Below, piece after piece: positions 22,952 to 34,297 of a stretch of 64,000 bases of DNA. The stretch is from Delphinella strobiligena. Taxonomy: Eukaryota > Ascomycota > Dothideomycetes > Dothideales > Dothioraceae. The notes under the pieces are model-generated. The model had not been told where the DNA came from and did no database searches. It was given only the letters and a program-made list of their open reading frames with translations. Location: the NCBI GenBank assembly GCA_009982845.1, contig JAADKB010000005.1, forward strand, positions 992,001 to 1,056,000, read 5' to 3'. Every line of letters starts with the position of its first letter. Position 1 is the stretch's first letter. Made by a program: the position numbers and the translations under genes.

Positions 22952-25900
22952 ATGGACCCTCCCCACAGAGCTGGTCTGGGTCTGAAGACTCAGACACGTC
23001 CGTCACGCATGACAGAAGCATCTTTGTCGACGGCTCCAGCATCACCCACAGAAAGAGCCGACGAGACGATCCCTCCCAAAGCACCACACACCGAGACTTC
23101 CCAGACCATCACCACATCGAGCTCGGCTCCTCCATACTCTACCCTTGGACACCTCTCTTTCGCCCCCGCTACCCAGCAGACCGTCGTCACAACCACGACT
23201 ACCACGACTGTCTCACTACCCCCACTTCTTTTCAAGCCCCCTCGCCATCTGTCCACGAGGGATCCTAAGCAGTACCCTCTTGCCCTCGCTCCCACTCCGA
23301 ATTCTCTCAAGAACTTCTGCATACAAGTTGGTGACAAACCTGTCGTGTACAAAGAGTCGGCCGATGCTCAGGCATCCTTGACCAAAGTAAGTCTTGATGA
23401 ATTTGGTTAGACAAAGCAGTAGCTAAGTATGTCTGGCAGTTCCAACGACAACAAGCACATCTACAAGAGTCGGATGGCACCCTCAGACATGAGAGAAGCC
23501 ACCCTCCAGTCTACGCCACAGCATCTCAGAGCAAGAATGTTCGTCCTTCATTACAGAAGCGTCCAGTATCGCCTCCTAGCCTCGCAGAAGCTGCTGAAAT
23601 AGCCAGCCTACATCGGCGCAGGAAGAAGCCTCGCTCTCTGCTTTCTCGCACACGCTCAGGTCTAGAACAGCCCTTGTTTGCCGCAGATCAGACGAATCTT
23701 TCCGACACCGCTGCTACCCTCAGTGGTCCAACACCTGTCACACCCGATACAGAGGCTGCACAGTCCATGAATCCAGAGTCTACCGAACACACCAGTCGGG
23801 AGCCACGGAGATCCACCAGTAGAAGTCAAGAGTGGCAGACCAACGCTGCTAGTCAGAGGCAAACCCGAACTGCATCCCAACGATTGGGCCTGCCGCCTGC
23901 AGGCCACGAACGATATTTTGACGACCAGCACGCTGCCACCGCCACGCCACCCGTTGCTGAGAGCGACTTGGACCCCTCGGATGCCATTTTCCCTCACGAC
24001 CACGAATACAGGAGACCGCTTCCGCCGAGTCTGCTGAACGGCTCCCAACAAGATGCTAGCCTTCCAAGTCCCAGCCTTTCTCCAGTCACTGCTGCAGCTA
24101 ACCTCGCGAGAAGCCACCAGCAGCTCTTGAATGCCGCATCCGATGCAGCAGATGTCAACGACGATGGAAATGCCAGTGAAGTGTCGGGCCTTGACCTTGA
24201 TGATAATGCCATGAGATCTACTGGTGGTCGGTCGGTTGAGACTATGCCCGAAGTAACCTCTAATCCCCATGTACGCAGTCACCAACGCGCCGGACGACCG
24301 GCCTCGTCCATTACTGTAATGGACATACCAACAATGATTGAAGCCTTCGATTCCCTGCCCGACGACATGCAGACATATGTAATGTATCAGATGCTTCGAC
24401 GCTCCTCTAAGAAGACCTTGCAGACTGTTGCTGCCGTTGTCAATCCAGCGCTAAAGTGCGACCCCTTCGATGTCTTGCCTGTTGAGCTTGGTCTCCAAAT
24501 CACAAAGTTCCTTGACGCCAAAAGCCTCTGTCAGGCCGCTCAGGTATCGAAGAAGTGGAGACACCTGATCGATTCGGATGAACGAGCATGGAAGGAACTG
24601 CTGGATGGCGATGGTTTTAACTTGCCCATTGGCGAAGTTGAGCGCGCAGTCAGAGAGGGTTGGGGCTGGCAAAATCCTGGTATTGATGGCTACGAACAGG
24701 ATCTGAGTGCTCCAAAGCCCCCGCGTCCCCTGCCTTTTGCCGAGCAGGATCCTCTAAGTCCAGCCGCTGCTCCTTCTGCTAGTAGCGATGACCAAGCTTC
24801 ATCTGCCTCACAGCGGCTGACGAGATTGAAGAGAAAATCAACTGGTGGTGGCTCTAGTAGCAAACGTCAGAAACGCAAGGCCAGTGCGAAGAAGGCAGAC
24901 GATTCACCTCCTTTCTGGCTGAAAGATCTCGAACACGCTCAAGGTCCCATTGCGTATGCAAGCGCAGCTGCCAAAGCTGTACCAAATCCAGGTATTGGTT
25001 TGTCGAGTTTGGCCAACTTGCACCTGTTCAAGTCCATCTACCAAAGGCACTATTTGATCTCGAAAAGCTGGATGGACCAGGATTCCGTTCCTCAACACCT
25101 AGCCTTCCGAGCTCACCATCGGCATGTCGTCACTTGCTTACTTTTCGACTTTGACAAGATCCTCACCGGCAGCGACGATACCAATATCAACGTCTACGAC
25201 ACCAAAACAGGTGTGCTGCGAAAGCGCCTAGAAGGACACGAGGGAGGTGTATGGGCTCTTCAGTATGAGGGGGATACGCTGGTCTCCGGCTCCACTGATC
25301 GGTCTGTACGCGTATGGGACATCCCTACGGGAAAGTGTTTGCAGACGTTCCAGGGTCATACTTCCACTGTGCGCTGTCTAGTCATTCTCAAGCCTGCTAA
25401 AATAGGCGTTGAAGCAGACGGTACGCCTATCATCATGCCTAAGGAACCATTGATCATTACTGGATCTCGCGATTCCACGCTCCGTGTCTGGAAGCTTCCC
25501 CAACCCGGCGATCCTCAGGTTCACCAAGCTGGCCCTCCTGCAAACGACAGTGACAACCCGTACTCGCTGAGAGTTCTCCAAGGACATCACAACTCGGTCC
25601 GTGCCATCGCGGCGCATGGCGATACCTTGGTGAGTGGCTCGTATGATTGCACGGTCAGAGTGTGGAAAATATCCACCGGCGAGTTACTTCACCGTTTGTC
25701 GGGTCACAGTCAGAAGGTATACAGTGTTGTGCTGGATCACGAGCGTGGGAGGTGTATCTCTGGCTCGATGGATAACCTGGTCAAGGTCTGGTCTATCGAA
25801 AGCGGGGTATGCCTTTTCAACCTGGAAGGACATACTTCGCTTGTCGGTCTCCTCGACCTCAGCCATGAGCGTCTGGTCAGTGCTGCCGCAGACAGCACAC

Positions 25901-26335
25901 TACGTATTTGGCATCCGGAAACCGGACAATGCCTATCAAAGCTCGAGGCACATACTGGGGCCATAACATGCTTTCAGCATGATGACCAAAAGGTCATCAG
26001 TGGTTCTGACCGTACACTCAAAATGTGGAATATTGAGACTGGCGAATGCGTCCGCGATTTGCTCTCCGACTTGAGTGGGGTGTGGCAAGTCCGCTTCGAC
26101 GAAAGGAGATGCGTTGCCGCTGTGCAGAGGAACAACTTGACTTACATCGAGGTAATATCGCTTTCGTCGCTGGAAGTAGCCCTTCGCTAACACTCTGTAG
26201 GTCCTGGACTTTGGTGCTGTTCGAGACGGTGTGGCCGAGGCGGACCGCGGCCGTAGGATAGTCGTGGACCATAAAGGTCGCGAAATAGAAGATCTCGAGA
26301 GCATCCCAGAGGTACAGGCGATTGCTCCCGTCTGA
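22952..26335 (+). CDS. CDC4: Cdc4-like F-box/WD40 protein, SCF ubiquitin-ligase substrate receptor
   Basis: Three exons: 22952-23386, 23440-26151 and 26201-26335, giving 1,093 aa (last residues VQAIAPV). Residues 1-480 are Ser/Thr/Pro-rich and probably disordered. A dimerisation-like helix (MIEAFDSLPDDMQTYVMYQMLRR split around 444-466) precedes the F-box at about 487-533 (FDVLPVELGLQITKFLDAKS with KKWRHLIDSDERAWKEL). Seven to eight WD40 repeats run from about 703 to the end, with clear GSRDSTLRVW, GSYDCTVRVW and GSMDNLVKVW strands. F-box, dimerisation helix and eight-blade propeller together are the Cdc4/Fbw7 arrangement, which recruits phosphodegron substrates to the SCF ligase. A Lys/Arg-rich segment (SSKRQKRKASAKK) before the propeller could be a nuclear signal. 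The N-terminal extension is much longer than in yeast. A Met at residue 20 is an alternative start. Confidence 0.9.
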
Positions 26336-27417
26336 GGGGTGCAAGACTTGTGCCGACACGATTAACGCGACATTATGAAGCAATGCGCAGAGGCTGCGCT
26401 GATGAGGCTTAGGCGCAAACATTATGTTTTTCTACACTCGATTATGGATACCCCTATAAGGTATGTACCGGTGAGCAGCCACTTAGTGGTGGCTCGAAGC
26501 CCGTACATGTCTTTTGTTTCTTATCACATTCAGCTGGCTCGCTCATGGGGACGGGCGTTATTTGCTAAAGGTACATGAGTGCTTGCTTGCCTTGCACAGT
26601 GTTCATTGGGTGAGAGAAAGCATGAATTAGGGTACATAATGAAGCATGGTGTTTTATGTATGAATGGTCCGCGGAACACATGTTACTCTTTTATAATTCG
26701 ACTGAAGCGACGCCAGTCTGGTATCAAAAAATCCCTCAGTTTTTACTGTGAGTTCGGTCACGGTGTGAGCCCTGCGTAGCTAGTACGTGAGTAGTCTGAT
26801 AGTAGTGGTACCACGTTTGTAGAGCAGGAGCCTGGCAGGATCAATAAAGGAAATTGCCGACTTTTGGTATTGAGACATTCGGCGAGGCTATCTTTCCAGC
26901 TGTGAAGCTTTCCGGGCTCTCGTATACAGGGAGGTTCACCGCCGTTGATGTCTCGGCCAAGCTTTAAACGTTGTCCGGTCAAATGGGGTCCTCGGACCTT
27001 CTACGATACCCCATCTATGCTTTTAATTGTGACCAGCAAACTATTGGACACGTGATGAAATACGAGCACGATCGCTCAAAGCCGATAAGTTCCTATGTAG
27101 ATCTAGAGTAGATGATCGGCAGGCACATGGAGAAGGATCGGATATATTCACCTCCCCACCGGTCAAAAGAAGTGTTCCCCTTACCTTAAAGAGAATGCAT
27201 GGTAAAGCGGCCAGGGTCACCCTTCCTGTGGCCCAAGCTCGGACCCACATATTACAGCTTGCTGACCGTAACTCTAGCAAAGAACACGCCTCTACTTCTT
27301 TCTATTCATGCACCTGCGACCAGAAAGACTCACGGCTCTGACAATGCCGCTTCGATGACGCTATAGTCAAGTCGCTATAGTCAAGTCAGTTGAGACGTTT
27401 GTAGAGAATAGACCACT
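26336..27417. other. Intergenic region upstream of DSC2
   Basis: 1,082 bp, AT-richer than its neighbours. It contains one TACCTTA (27182) and a 14-bp tandem duplication directly before the DSC2 start. No supported gene. Confidence 0.45.
27359..27386. repeat. 14-bp tandem duplication in the DSC2 promoter or leader
   Basis: Two exact adjacent copies of CGCTATAGTCAAGT, ending 31 bp before the DSC2 ATG. It is probably within the 5' leader. Confidence 0.85.
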
Positions 27418-28278
27418 ATGCTGTCCTCAGGCTTCACCAATGCATCGGCATCCAAGTTCCTCGTCGTCACCGTAGTGGCAAGCTCATTGCTTGCATCCGT
27501 CACAGACAGCAAGCACTTGTTCTGGCTTGCCATTCGGCCACACATAATAGATTACCGGCAGTTCTGGCGCTTCCTCACCTGGCAAGCATGCTACACCAAC
27601 TCTACCGAGGTACTCTTTGCTGGCCTGAGTCTATACCAATTGAGGGTGATTGAGCGCTTGTGGGGTTGGAGAAAGTTCACTGTATGTTTGAGAAGCACGA
27701 GTATACTCGATAGAAATATGCTAATTGTCTGGAAGTCTTTTTTGCTCGTCGCGCTGGTCTATACCACTTTTGTTCCCCCACTCGTCCTCGCCATCATCAT
27801 TCGCCCCCTGTCATGGGGTTACATCAACTATCTTCCAGCAGGACCAACAGCTATAGTCTTTGCCTTGCTAGCACAATATCACGCCGCGATTCCATATGAA
27901 TACAAATACCGCATCTCGGCTACCAACACGATGCCAGACTCGGGCTTGAATTTCACGTCCAAAACAACATCATATCTCCTGCCCATGCAACTCGCTCTTT
28001 CGCAATTGCCAGGCTCAGCCATAGTTGCAGGGATTGGATGGTTAGTAGGCTATGCCTACAGGCTGGACATCCTCCCAGGTGCCGCGAATTGGCGGATACC
28101 TGACCGTAGCGCCGCACGCAAGGAGAGAGAGAGGTATGAAGGACTCAGGAGGAGGATGGAAGGCGAGGCAGCTACGGCAAGTGGATACGGTGCCAGTACC
28201 GCCTCTCTCGAAGGAGGCGAGAGTAGGAGGAGAACTCTAGGTGGCCAGATTTTGGATCAGTTCCGAGGCAGCAATTGA
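27418..28278 (+). CDS. DSC2: Dsc2-like rhomboid pseudoprotease, Golgi/ER Dsc E3 ligase subunit
   Basis: Two exons, 27418-27681 and 27736-28278, give 268 aa. The 54-nt intron (GTATGT, branch GCTAAT, GAAG acceptor) has no stop and a length divisible by three, so an unspliced reading of 286 aa is also open; splicing joins RKFT to SFLLVALVY, which is the smoother membrane segment. The opening SSGFTNASASKFLVVTVVAS, the block RQFWRFLTWQACYTNSTEVL and YQLRVIERLWGWRKF match fungal Dsc2 (UBAC2-related). Several membrane helices follow. No serine-histidine rhomboid dyad is apparent, consistent with a pseudoprotease. The tail ends TLGGQILDQFRGSN without an evident UBA domain, which fission-yeast Dsc2 has. 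The Dsc complex cleaves SREBP transcription factors (hypoxia, sterol sensing) and degrades membrane proteins. Confidence 0.85.
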   Translation: MLSSGFTNASASKFLVVTVVASSLLASVTDSKHLFWLAIRPHIIDYRQFWRFLTWQACYTNSTEVLFAGLSLYQLRVIERLWGWRKFTVCLRSTSILDRNMLIVWKSFLLVALVYTTFVPPLVLAIIIRPLSWGYINYLPAGPTAIVFALLAQYHAAIPYEYKYRISATNTMPDSGLNFTSKTTSYLLPMQLALSQLPGSAIVAGIGWLVGYAYRLDILPGAANWRIPDRSAARKERERYEGLRRRMEGEAATASGYGASTASLEGGESRRRTLGGQILDQFRGSN

Positions 28279-29109
28279 GCTGCATGTCTGTGCTTGAAGA
28301 CAGACAGAACAAATAGTCATGATCATGTTGTCAAGATAACGCAGCAAGACATCTGTCGCTGCTTTCAAGGATATCACCACTTATGTCACGTCATTGATAC
28401 TACTGATTCATGTCAGACAACCAAACAGGATCAAAATTCTGAGTGTACAGTTCATTACCTTCTTTCATTGATATATTCTAGCAGACGTCCCACTGGTAGT
28501 CACCTACTGGTAAGTAGAGTTCCCAGGTTGGATAGACGAGTAAGGTACGTACTCGTACCGAGCAAATGCCAATACAAATCCGGGACGGGCGGGGAAAGGG
28601 CCATCCAGCTTCAGGGTCCGCGCTGTCTTACGACGCAATAATTGGCGATGCGACAATCACCCTGCATAAGCGCTTGGAGCCCAAACTGCACGGTATGTGA
28701 TGGAGTGCATGTTCCCGACCACTAATGTTTTATTTCAAGACAATCACAGCTTGATAGCACAGAGCTTTCGTGCTCGTTACTTATCTCTCCATCAGGAATA
28801 ATAGCATTGCTGCGGCGACAAAAGTTACAACGGTCACGTAAACGGGCGTTCTTCTTGTTTGCGACTGTCCCTCCCTTTCAACCTTTAATCACCTGCCTTG
28901 CGTCTTTTTGCTTTCAGGTACCAACACTCCATCACTTGCTTTGTCCAAGTTTACCAACAATTGTTCAAATAGTCAAGGGACAGGAACATTCTCCGATGAG
29001 CTCATATAACACGTTTGTTACGTTCCACGTGGAGTAAGAATTACAATAGTCCGTTTAATCATATCCCGAAGGTTCGCCCAAGACCGGATCTACCAAAGCT
29101 CGCAACAAC
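28279..29109. other. Intergenic region upstream of the Cnn_1N gene
   Basis: 831 bp; one TAAGGTA at 28541. A short open frame (28807-29037) has no recognisable similarity and is not called. Confidence 0.45.
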
Positions 29110-31308
29110 ATGAGCAAACCAGAGTCATTATACTTACAAGAGCGTCTTTCGGTGCAGCGAGGTCATTCAAAGCGTTCACGACGTTCGGACTTTGGCCCAC
29201 GAAGCAATGCATTTAACGATGATCTGTTCATGGCCGAGGCTCAGATACAATCAAAGCCACATGACAGCCCCAAGTTGGAATACACGAGAGTCACACCCAT
29301 TCAAGAAGGGCATGGCGCAGTTCGCGACTACGATATACACAAGAACTTGGGCGCGCGCCAGCTGGACAAACATGTCGACAAGCTTTCTAAGCTAAACTTT
29401 GACCTCAAGATGGAGTTATTCCACTGTCGTGAGCGAATGGCAAAGATGCAGGAGCAACATGACGACCTGATGTCGCGCGCCGAGTGTGCCGATGATGCAG
29501 CAAAAAAGGCAGAGCAAGACAGAAAGATATTGCTGGAGATAAACGAGGAAATGGTCAAGGAGCTAGAGAAGAGGGACGAGGCAGTTAAGGAAGCCGTCGC
29601 AATCATTTGTGACCTGGAAGAGAAGGTCGATGACTTGAAACAGAGTATATGTGTGCAAGGAGCACCGTCACAGCACACTCCTTCGTCCTCCACCAGCCCG
29701 AGAGGCCACTGGAAATCTGCCACTATGGGTCACTCGAGACAAATGCTCCCACCTATGTCAATTAATGGTGCATTGACGTCCGAAGCTCGCGTAACCTCCC
29801 AGAGACGGGTACCGTCTTTCATGTGCGACAAGAAACCGAGCACGAATGCGCTGCGAAGCGTCTACCTTGAGCCCGCCTCGAAACTGCGCGCTGTCAAGAG
29901 CTACGCTTCAGTCTTGTCGGGACGAGATGATATTGCAGACATGGATGCCTTGGATTCTCCACGCTTGAGTGTACTGAGCGAATCGAGCTTTCAAAGCATT
30001 TACAAGCCAAAGAAAGCCTCTGATGTAGAGGAGCAGCAGTTAAGGCGAGACTTCGTAGACTCTCAAAATCATGAATCACTAGACTATGATCGTTACCGAA
30101 GAGACAACAGCAGAATCAGCGAATGGGTCGCAAGTCGCATACCTTCCGGACAACAGCCACATTTACAGTCAAGACGTATCACGTCTAGTTCGAGAAGCCA
30201 TCACCAGTCGCTCGATGACCCTGATGAATACACAATACTTCAGGAACCATTTGATGAGAACATCACAACTTGTCAGCGTACTGCAACAAAAAGGAATGGT
30301 TCAGTAAGACGGCAAGAAGCACCCACGTTCGGCAAAGGATTCCTCCCACCAACTCCAGAAAGCGCCAGTACGGGACTCCTGCGAGAGTCACGCTCCAAGT
30401 CGATAGATACTTTGCCCACCTCTGCTTGGCATATGCACGCAAACACGCGTTCTATAGAAAGCGACACCGAGCATGGTCTTCTCAATGACAACGTAGAGAC
30501 CGATTCGAGCACTGTGCGTGACATTGGAAATGATTGCGGCGTTTATCCTAATGGTGGTTCTATCCTCACTGGAACTCCATCCCGTTTCCAGATTCGTCGC
30601 ACCAACCCACCCGCGAACAATCTCCTCATTGACGGTGACGGCATTGAACATCTCGAGCGTCCTCGAGGCAAGAGACGAAATACAGGAACAGCAGGTCTCA
30701 CTCCAAGGCCAAGCATACCGCGATCTGAGACTAGTCCCTCCCTCGTGAACACGAACCCGACTATGGACAATGTACACCAGGGGCCCGCTGACGCTGCCAA
30801 TGTATCCAGAAACCTGCAGCAGCAACTAAACTCGACCCAAGACAAGCGCATGTTGCCAGACCGTCCGGGTGTGCAAACAACGCCATCGAAGCACAACTCG
30901 ACGCCATTGAAGCACAACTCAAAGTCTACGATGCGTGCCTCTCTCAGTCACAAGACACAAAAGCTGTTCAGACGTATGAGCGACGCTCGGGATTCGCCGG
31001 CCACACTTCGCACTCCACCAGCTACCATGAACAGCGACTCACCAATGTTCTCGCCCACACGTCCTAAAACAGCAGCTCCTACCTCGACTGCTTCATCAAG
31101 CCCCCAGAAAGGTCTGACTTTTTCCCCGAATTACACGGACCCTGGAAGGAGACCTTCATCTCAGGACAGCAATCTGGCTCTTGTAGCCGCCAACAAAGCA
31201 CTTTCGTCTCGTGGACTTCCGCAGAGCTCTCTAGCAGGAAGGGACGTGCTATCAAGTGGGACAAGTCGGGGCCTTTTCAAGCGACTGCCAGGAAACGCAA
31301 GTCGGTAA
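29110..31308 (+). CDS. Centrosomin-motif (Cnn_1N/CM1) protein, probable microtubule-organising factor
   Basis: Single exon, 732 aa; the ATG is in a good context (AACAACATGAGC). Residues about 77-125 (LGARQLDKHVDKLSKLNFDL then KMELFHCRERMAKM) match the centrosomin N-terminal motif 1, which in Mto1, Pcp1, ApsB and CDK5RAP2 binds and activates the gamma-tubulin complex. It lies in a coiled coil running to about 180. The rest is Ser/Thr/Arg-rich and low in predicted structure, with a small internal repeat near residue 595 (TPSKHNS/TPLKHNS) and many SP/TP sites. The length and the absence of a long C-terminal coiled coil separate it from Pcp1 and Mto1 themselves, so I give no gene name. The gamma-tubulin role is inferred from the motif. 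Confidence 0.72.
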   Translation: MSKPESLYLQERLSVQRGHSKRSRRSDFGPRSNAFNDDLFMAEAQIQSKPHDSPKLEYTRVTPIQEGHGAVRDYDIHKNLGARQLDKHVDKLSKLNFDLKMELFHCRERMAKMQEQHDDLMSRAECADDAAKKAEQDRKILLEINEEMVKELEKRDEAVKEAVAIICDLEEKVDDLKQSICVQGAPSQHTPSSSTSPRGHWKSATMGHSRQMLPPMSINGALTSEARVTSQRRVPSFMCDKKPSTNALRSVYLEPASKLRAVKSYASVLSGRDDIADMDALDSPRLSVLSESSFQSIYKPKKASDVEEQQLRRDFVDSQNHESLDYDRYRRDNSRISEWVASRIPSGQQPHLQSRRITSSSRSHHQSLDDPDEYTILQEPFDENITTCQRTATKRNGSVRRQEAPTFGKGFLPPTPESASTGLLRESRSKSIDTLPTSAWHMHANTRSIESDTEHGLLNDNVETDSSTVRDIGNDCGVYPNGGSILTGTPSRFQIRRTNPPANNLLIDGDGIEHLERPRGKRRNTGTAGLTPRPSIPRSETSPSLVNTNPTMDNVHQGPADAANVSRNLQQQLNSTQDKRMLPDRPGVQTTPSKHNSTPLKHNSKSTMRASLSHKTQKLFRRMSDARDSPATLRTPPATMNSDSPMFSPTRPKTAAPTSTASSSPQKGLTFSPNYTDPGRRPSSQDSNLALVAANKALSSRGLPQSSLAGRDVLSSGTSRGLFKRLPGNASR

Positions 31309-31904
31309 CCAAGCAACAAGCGCGGCGCGGTCGATCATCCGGCGAGATGCAAAGATCATGCTTGTTCTAGCGCACAACCAAGCTGCTTTATCTCGTTGTG
31401 TCTCCCACCAACCTCGAAGCTACTACTGCTCTAGAAGAAGGGAGACGCGGATCATGCCCCATCACGAGCCAGAAAGTGTGAAAGACACAATTCTACAGGG
31501 CTGTAGATCCTTTGGCAATGTGGTTCAAAGTGCCCAACTGATCGGCATGCATAGATAGCACCAAACCTGTGGGACTTGCGCGAGGCGCTTGAATAGCAAT
31601 ACTTGGATGTACATCACTATATACTAGACTAAAGTATGATTAGGACTCGCTACCTCCATGGCAATCGGTCTACACCGTATACAAATCCCAGTGTGGAAAC
31701 GCAAGAATATTGCGATGCTGCCTGGTTGGTTGCTCTTATCGCTCAAGGATCCCCAAGGATAGAGAGTGGAGGTGGAACCACTCGTACCTGATTTTTATCT
31801 TTCTACAACACCATCAAGCCGTTTCGCCTCTCATGACATTGAGCTCAGGTCGACTGCCCCATCAGTGTGGGGCGCTTGCTGCATATAGATCCACAGACGG
31901 AGAT

Positions 31905-31930
31905 GGTCCGAGGGGTCCGAGGGGTCCGAC
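31905..31930. repeat. 9-bp tandem repeat
   Basis: GGTCCGAGG twice in full, followed by a third copy cut to GGTCCGA(C). Confidence 0.8.
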
Positions 31931-34272
31931 CTGTTTTCTTGCATTATCTTTCTTGGTACTGATATGGTGTGCTCTGGGATCGACGTTAATTTTGGCATCG
32001 GCACAACGCTTCGAAGCGATAGGGTAGTGCGCCGCACCGTGGTTGGGTATTGTTGCACTTTTTGATTAACAAGCCTTCCGAAGCGCGGTCAAAGGACCGC
32101 AACGTTGGAGATAGCCCCGATTCTTTGCACGTCAATCTCTCGATCAGTTTGTCTCGCATGCGCGTGCCGAGCTTGAAGACACCATACCACGTGTTTGCCT
32201 GCTAACGAGGCAGATCAGATTCGGGCCTCAGCATGTGTGAATAGAACAATATGCCTGATCGGCAGAGTAGTGTTATCAGTGTATGGCTCTTCAACTAGAC
32301 CGACGAAAATGGATGATCGACGACCACACGTCCCTTGAATCAACTAGCCGCAATCCTGCCGCTGTCCTCAACGCCCGCCGAGCCAGCCACACCTAAAGAT
32401 AGAGCCGCATCGGTGTGAGTTGATATCGCTCTTACTATGCGTGGCGACCGGTGTCAGTCGAGTGGAAACAGCTCTGGGAGCGCAACGTGCAAACGACAAA
32501 CGCCTGGACGGCGAAACGGAGAAACAACGAAGTAGTGGGGTGATGGGGGCGAGATCAAGCGACGATCTCGGGGGGTTAACGCCATCCCGAGTCCGACTTC
32601 AATCATGAAGACTGGGTGATCTCCAAACGACGCTTGTTGAGTGGCTTGTTTGTGGCTTTACGCTCCCGTTTAGCCAAACACTTGTTCTCGCAGAGAAGTC
32701 TGAATTCAACAATGGATGGTTTCTGCACACTACTCGTACTGTAACGTACTGACATCACTGTCGGGTCACCAGTTGTCCGATAACAACTCCGAGGTGCGGA
32801 AGCCGTTCCCATCTCTAAGAGGCACAAAAGAAGAAATGCCGCTTTTCCAGCAAGAGAATTTCAAATATTTACATCGGAGGGCCCAGATTACTGCACCATG
32901 GCGTAGGTATCATGCAGGTTGGCGGATACAGCCAGATACATGTGTTTGTGGCCAAGCACGACGCATCGGCATCGATGAAAGAAGGTTAGGGCTGCTCTGA
33001 TGCCTGTTCGAAAAAAAAATCGCTGTCACTCCATACCTGGGACAGGCAAGCTTCAGGAGAATTGCAGTTGACCGTAAAAGTATTGTGGATGATGGACTCG
33101 TAATCATTCCTACGCAAGTCATAAGGCCACGACGATGTGAAAAGATGGTATCCAAGGTGAAGGAAGTGTTGACGGCCACGATGTGGAAATAACCTACCTA
33201 GGAAAAGCCACTCCCTCGCACACATATGCAGGAACAGGAACGCGTCACTCTAAGTACCGATGTGTCGGGACATTGTGCAGACCAAAGCGGACGCTAGATC
33301 GGTTGGCGCCAATCGGGTGAGCCCGCCTACCACAACAGCCCCTGAAACATCTTCTCTACCGCTGTTCATTGACCACTGCTTCGAATGCGAATAGAATTCG
33401 TCCACGAAAAGGCTGAAGCCCACCCGCATCAACAAAACGTTCTATTGGTGGACAATTGAATTTGGTCTATACCTGTAGTTAGGTAACGAAGACTTTCCGC
33501 CATACGTCGACGTTTTACACCCGCATGAGCTTGATCATGTCCGGCACGTCGACACAAGATCAGATGTCTCACTGCAGTCTTCTTTACGCGATGTGCATCT
33601 CATCAAAGCTTATCCCATGGGGACATTTGTGAGACCCTGGCGGTCGAGTTGCCGACTAACATCTTGCCAAGGAGCTTTCATCTAACGCATGGTCCTCGCT
33701 TCGTTTCACAAGTAGCCATAGCGCCTCTTCTGCGGGCCTTTTGACTGTGCAGTGACGGCATTGAAACAAGAGTATTAACTAGGTATGCTGCATACACTTG
33801 TTTACAATCTGTAACCAAACATGGGTGGGTCCCTGCGTACGTCTCTGTCAAGTCTGCAGCGATAGTCTGGACAATAACCGCACTATCCCAGCCGGCTGTG
33901 GTGGTGCCGTGGTGGGCACAATCTAACCCTTGCTATGGGCTCTATGATCGAAACTTGTATCATGCAGGAGGCTAGAGCAGCACCCTTGTTAGTGTACGGT
34001 CCTGTTGAGCACTTCCGCATTCTAGTGCCTTCGTTTTTCGTTTCCAATCATAGGTGGATCAAACTTTTCGAAGATAAGCTGTTCCTAGCATGCCCTTCCC
34101 CATCATTCCCGATGCATCTAGCAAGTCGTTGAACGACCGCACCACCGCACGTTCTTGCATCAGACGGTGTTTTCTTCTCTTCTGACTTTCTGTTCTTGCC
34201 CTATCCTGGGAGTAGTTGAAGAGCCCCGAGTGTCATTATCCCCGTACTTGCCGCTCCCAGGCCTGACTTTTG

Positions 34273-34297
34273 ACTCGTCAAGTCCCACTTGACGAGT
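34273..34297. repeat. Perfect 11-3-11 inverted repeat before the glucan synthase
   Basis: ACTCGTCAAGT (34273-34283), spacer CCC, ACTTGACGAGT (34287-34297). The arms match at all 11 positions. The element ends 205 bp before the ATG and can be either a dyad operator-like site or, if transcribed, a hairpin in the 5' leader. Confidence 0.85.

Noticed and set aside
31710..32608. Short open frames in the gap before AGS1
   Set aside because: Each is about 105 codons or less, with no homology that I recognise and no splice sites joining them into a longer protein.
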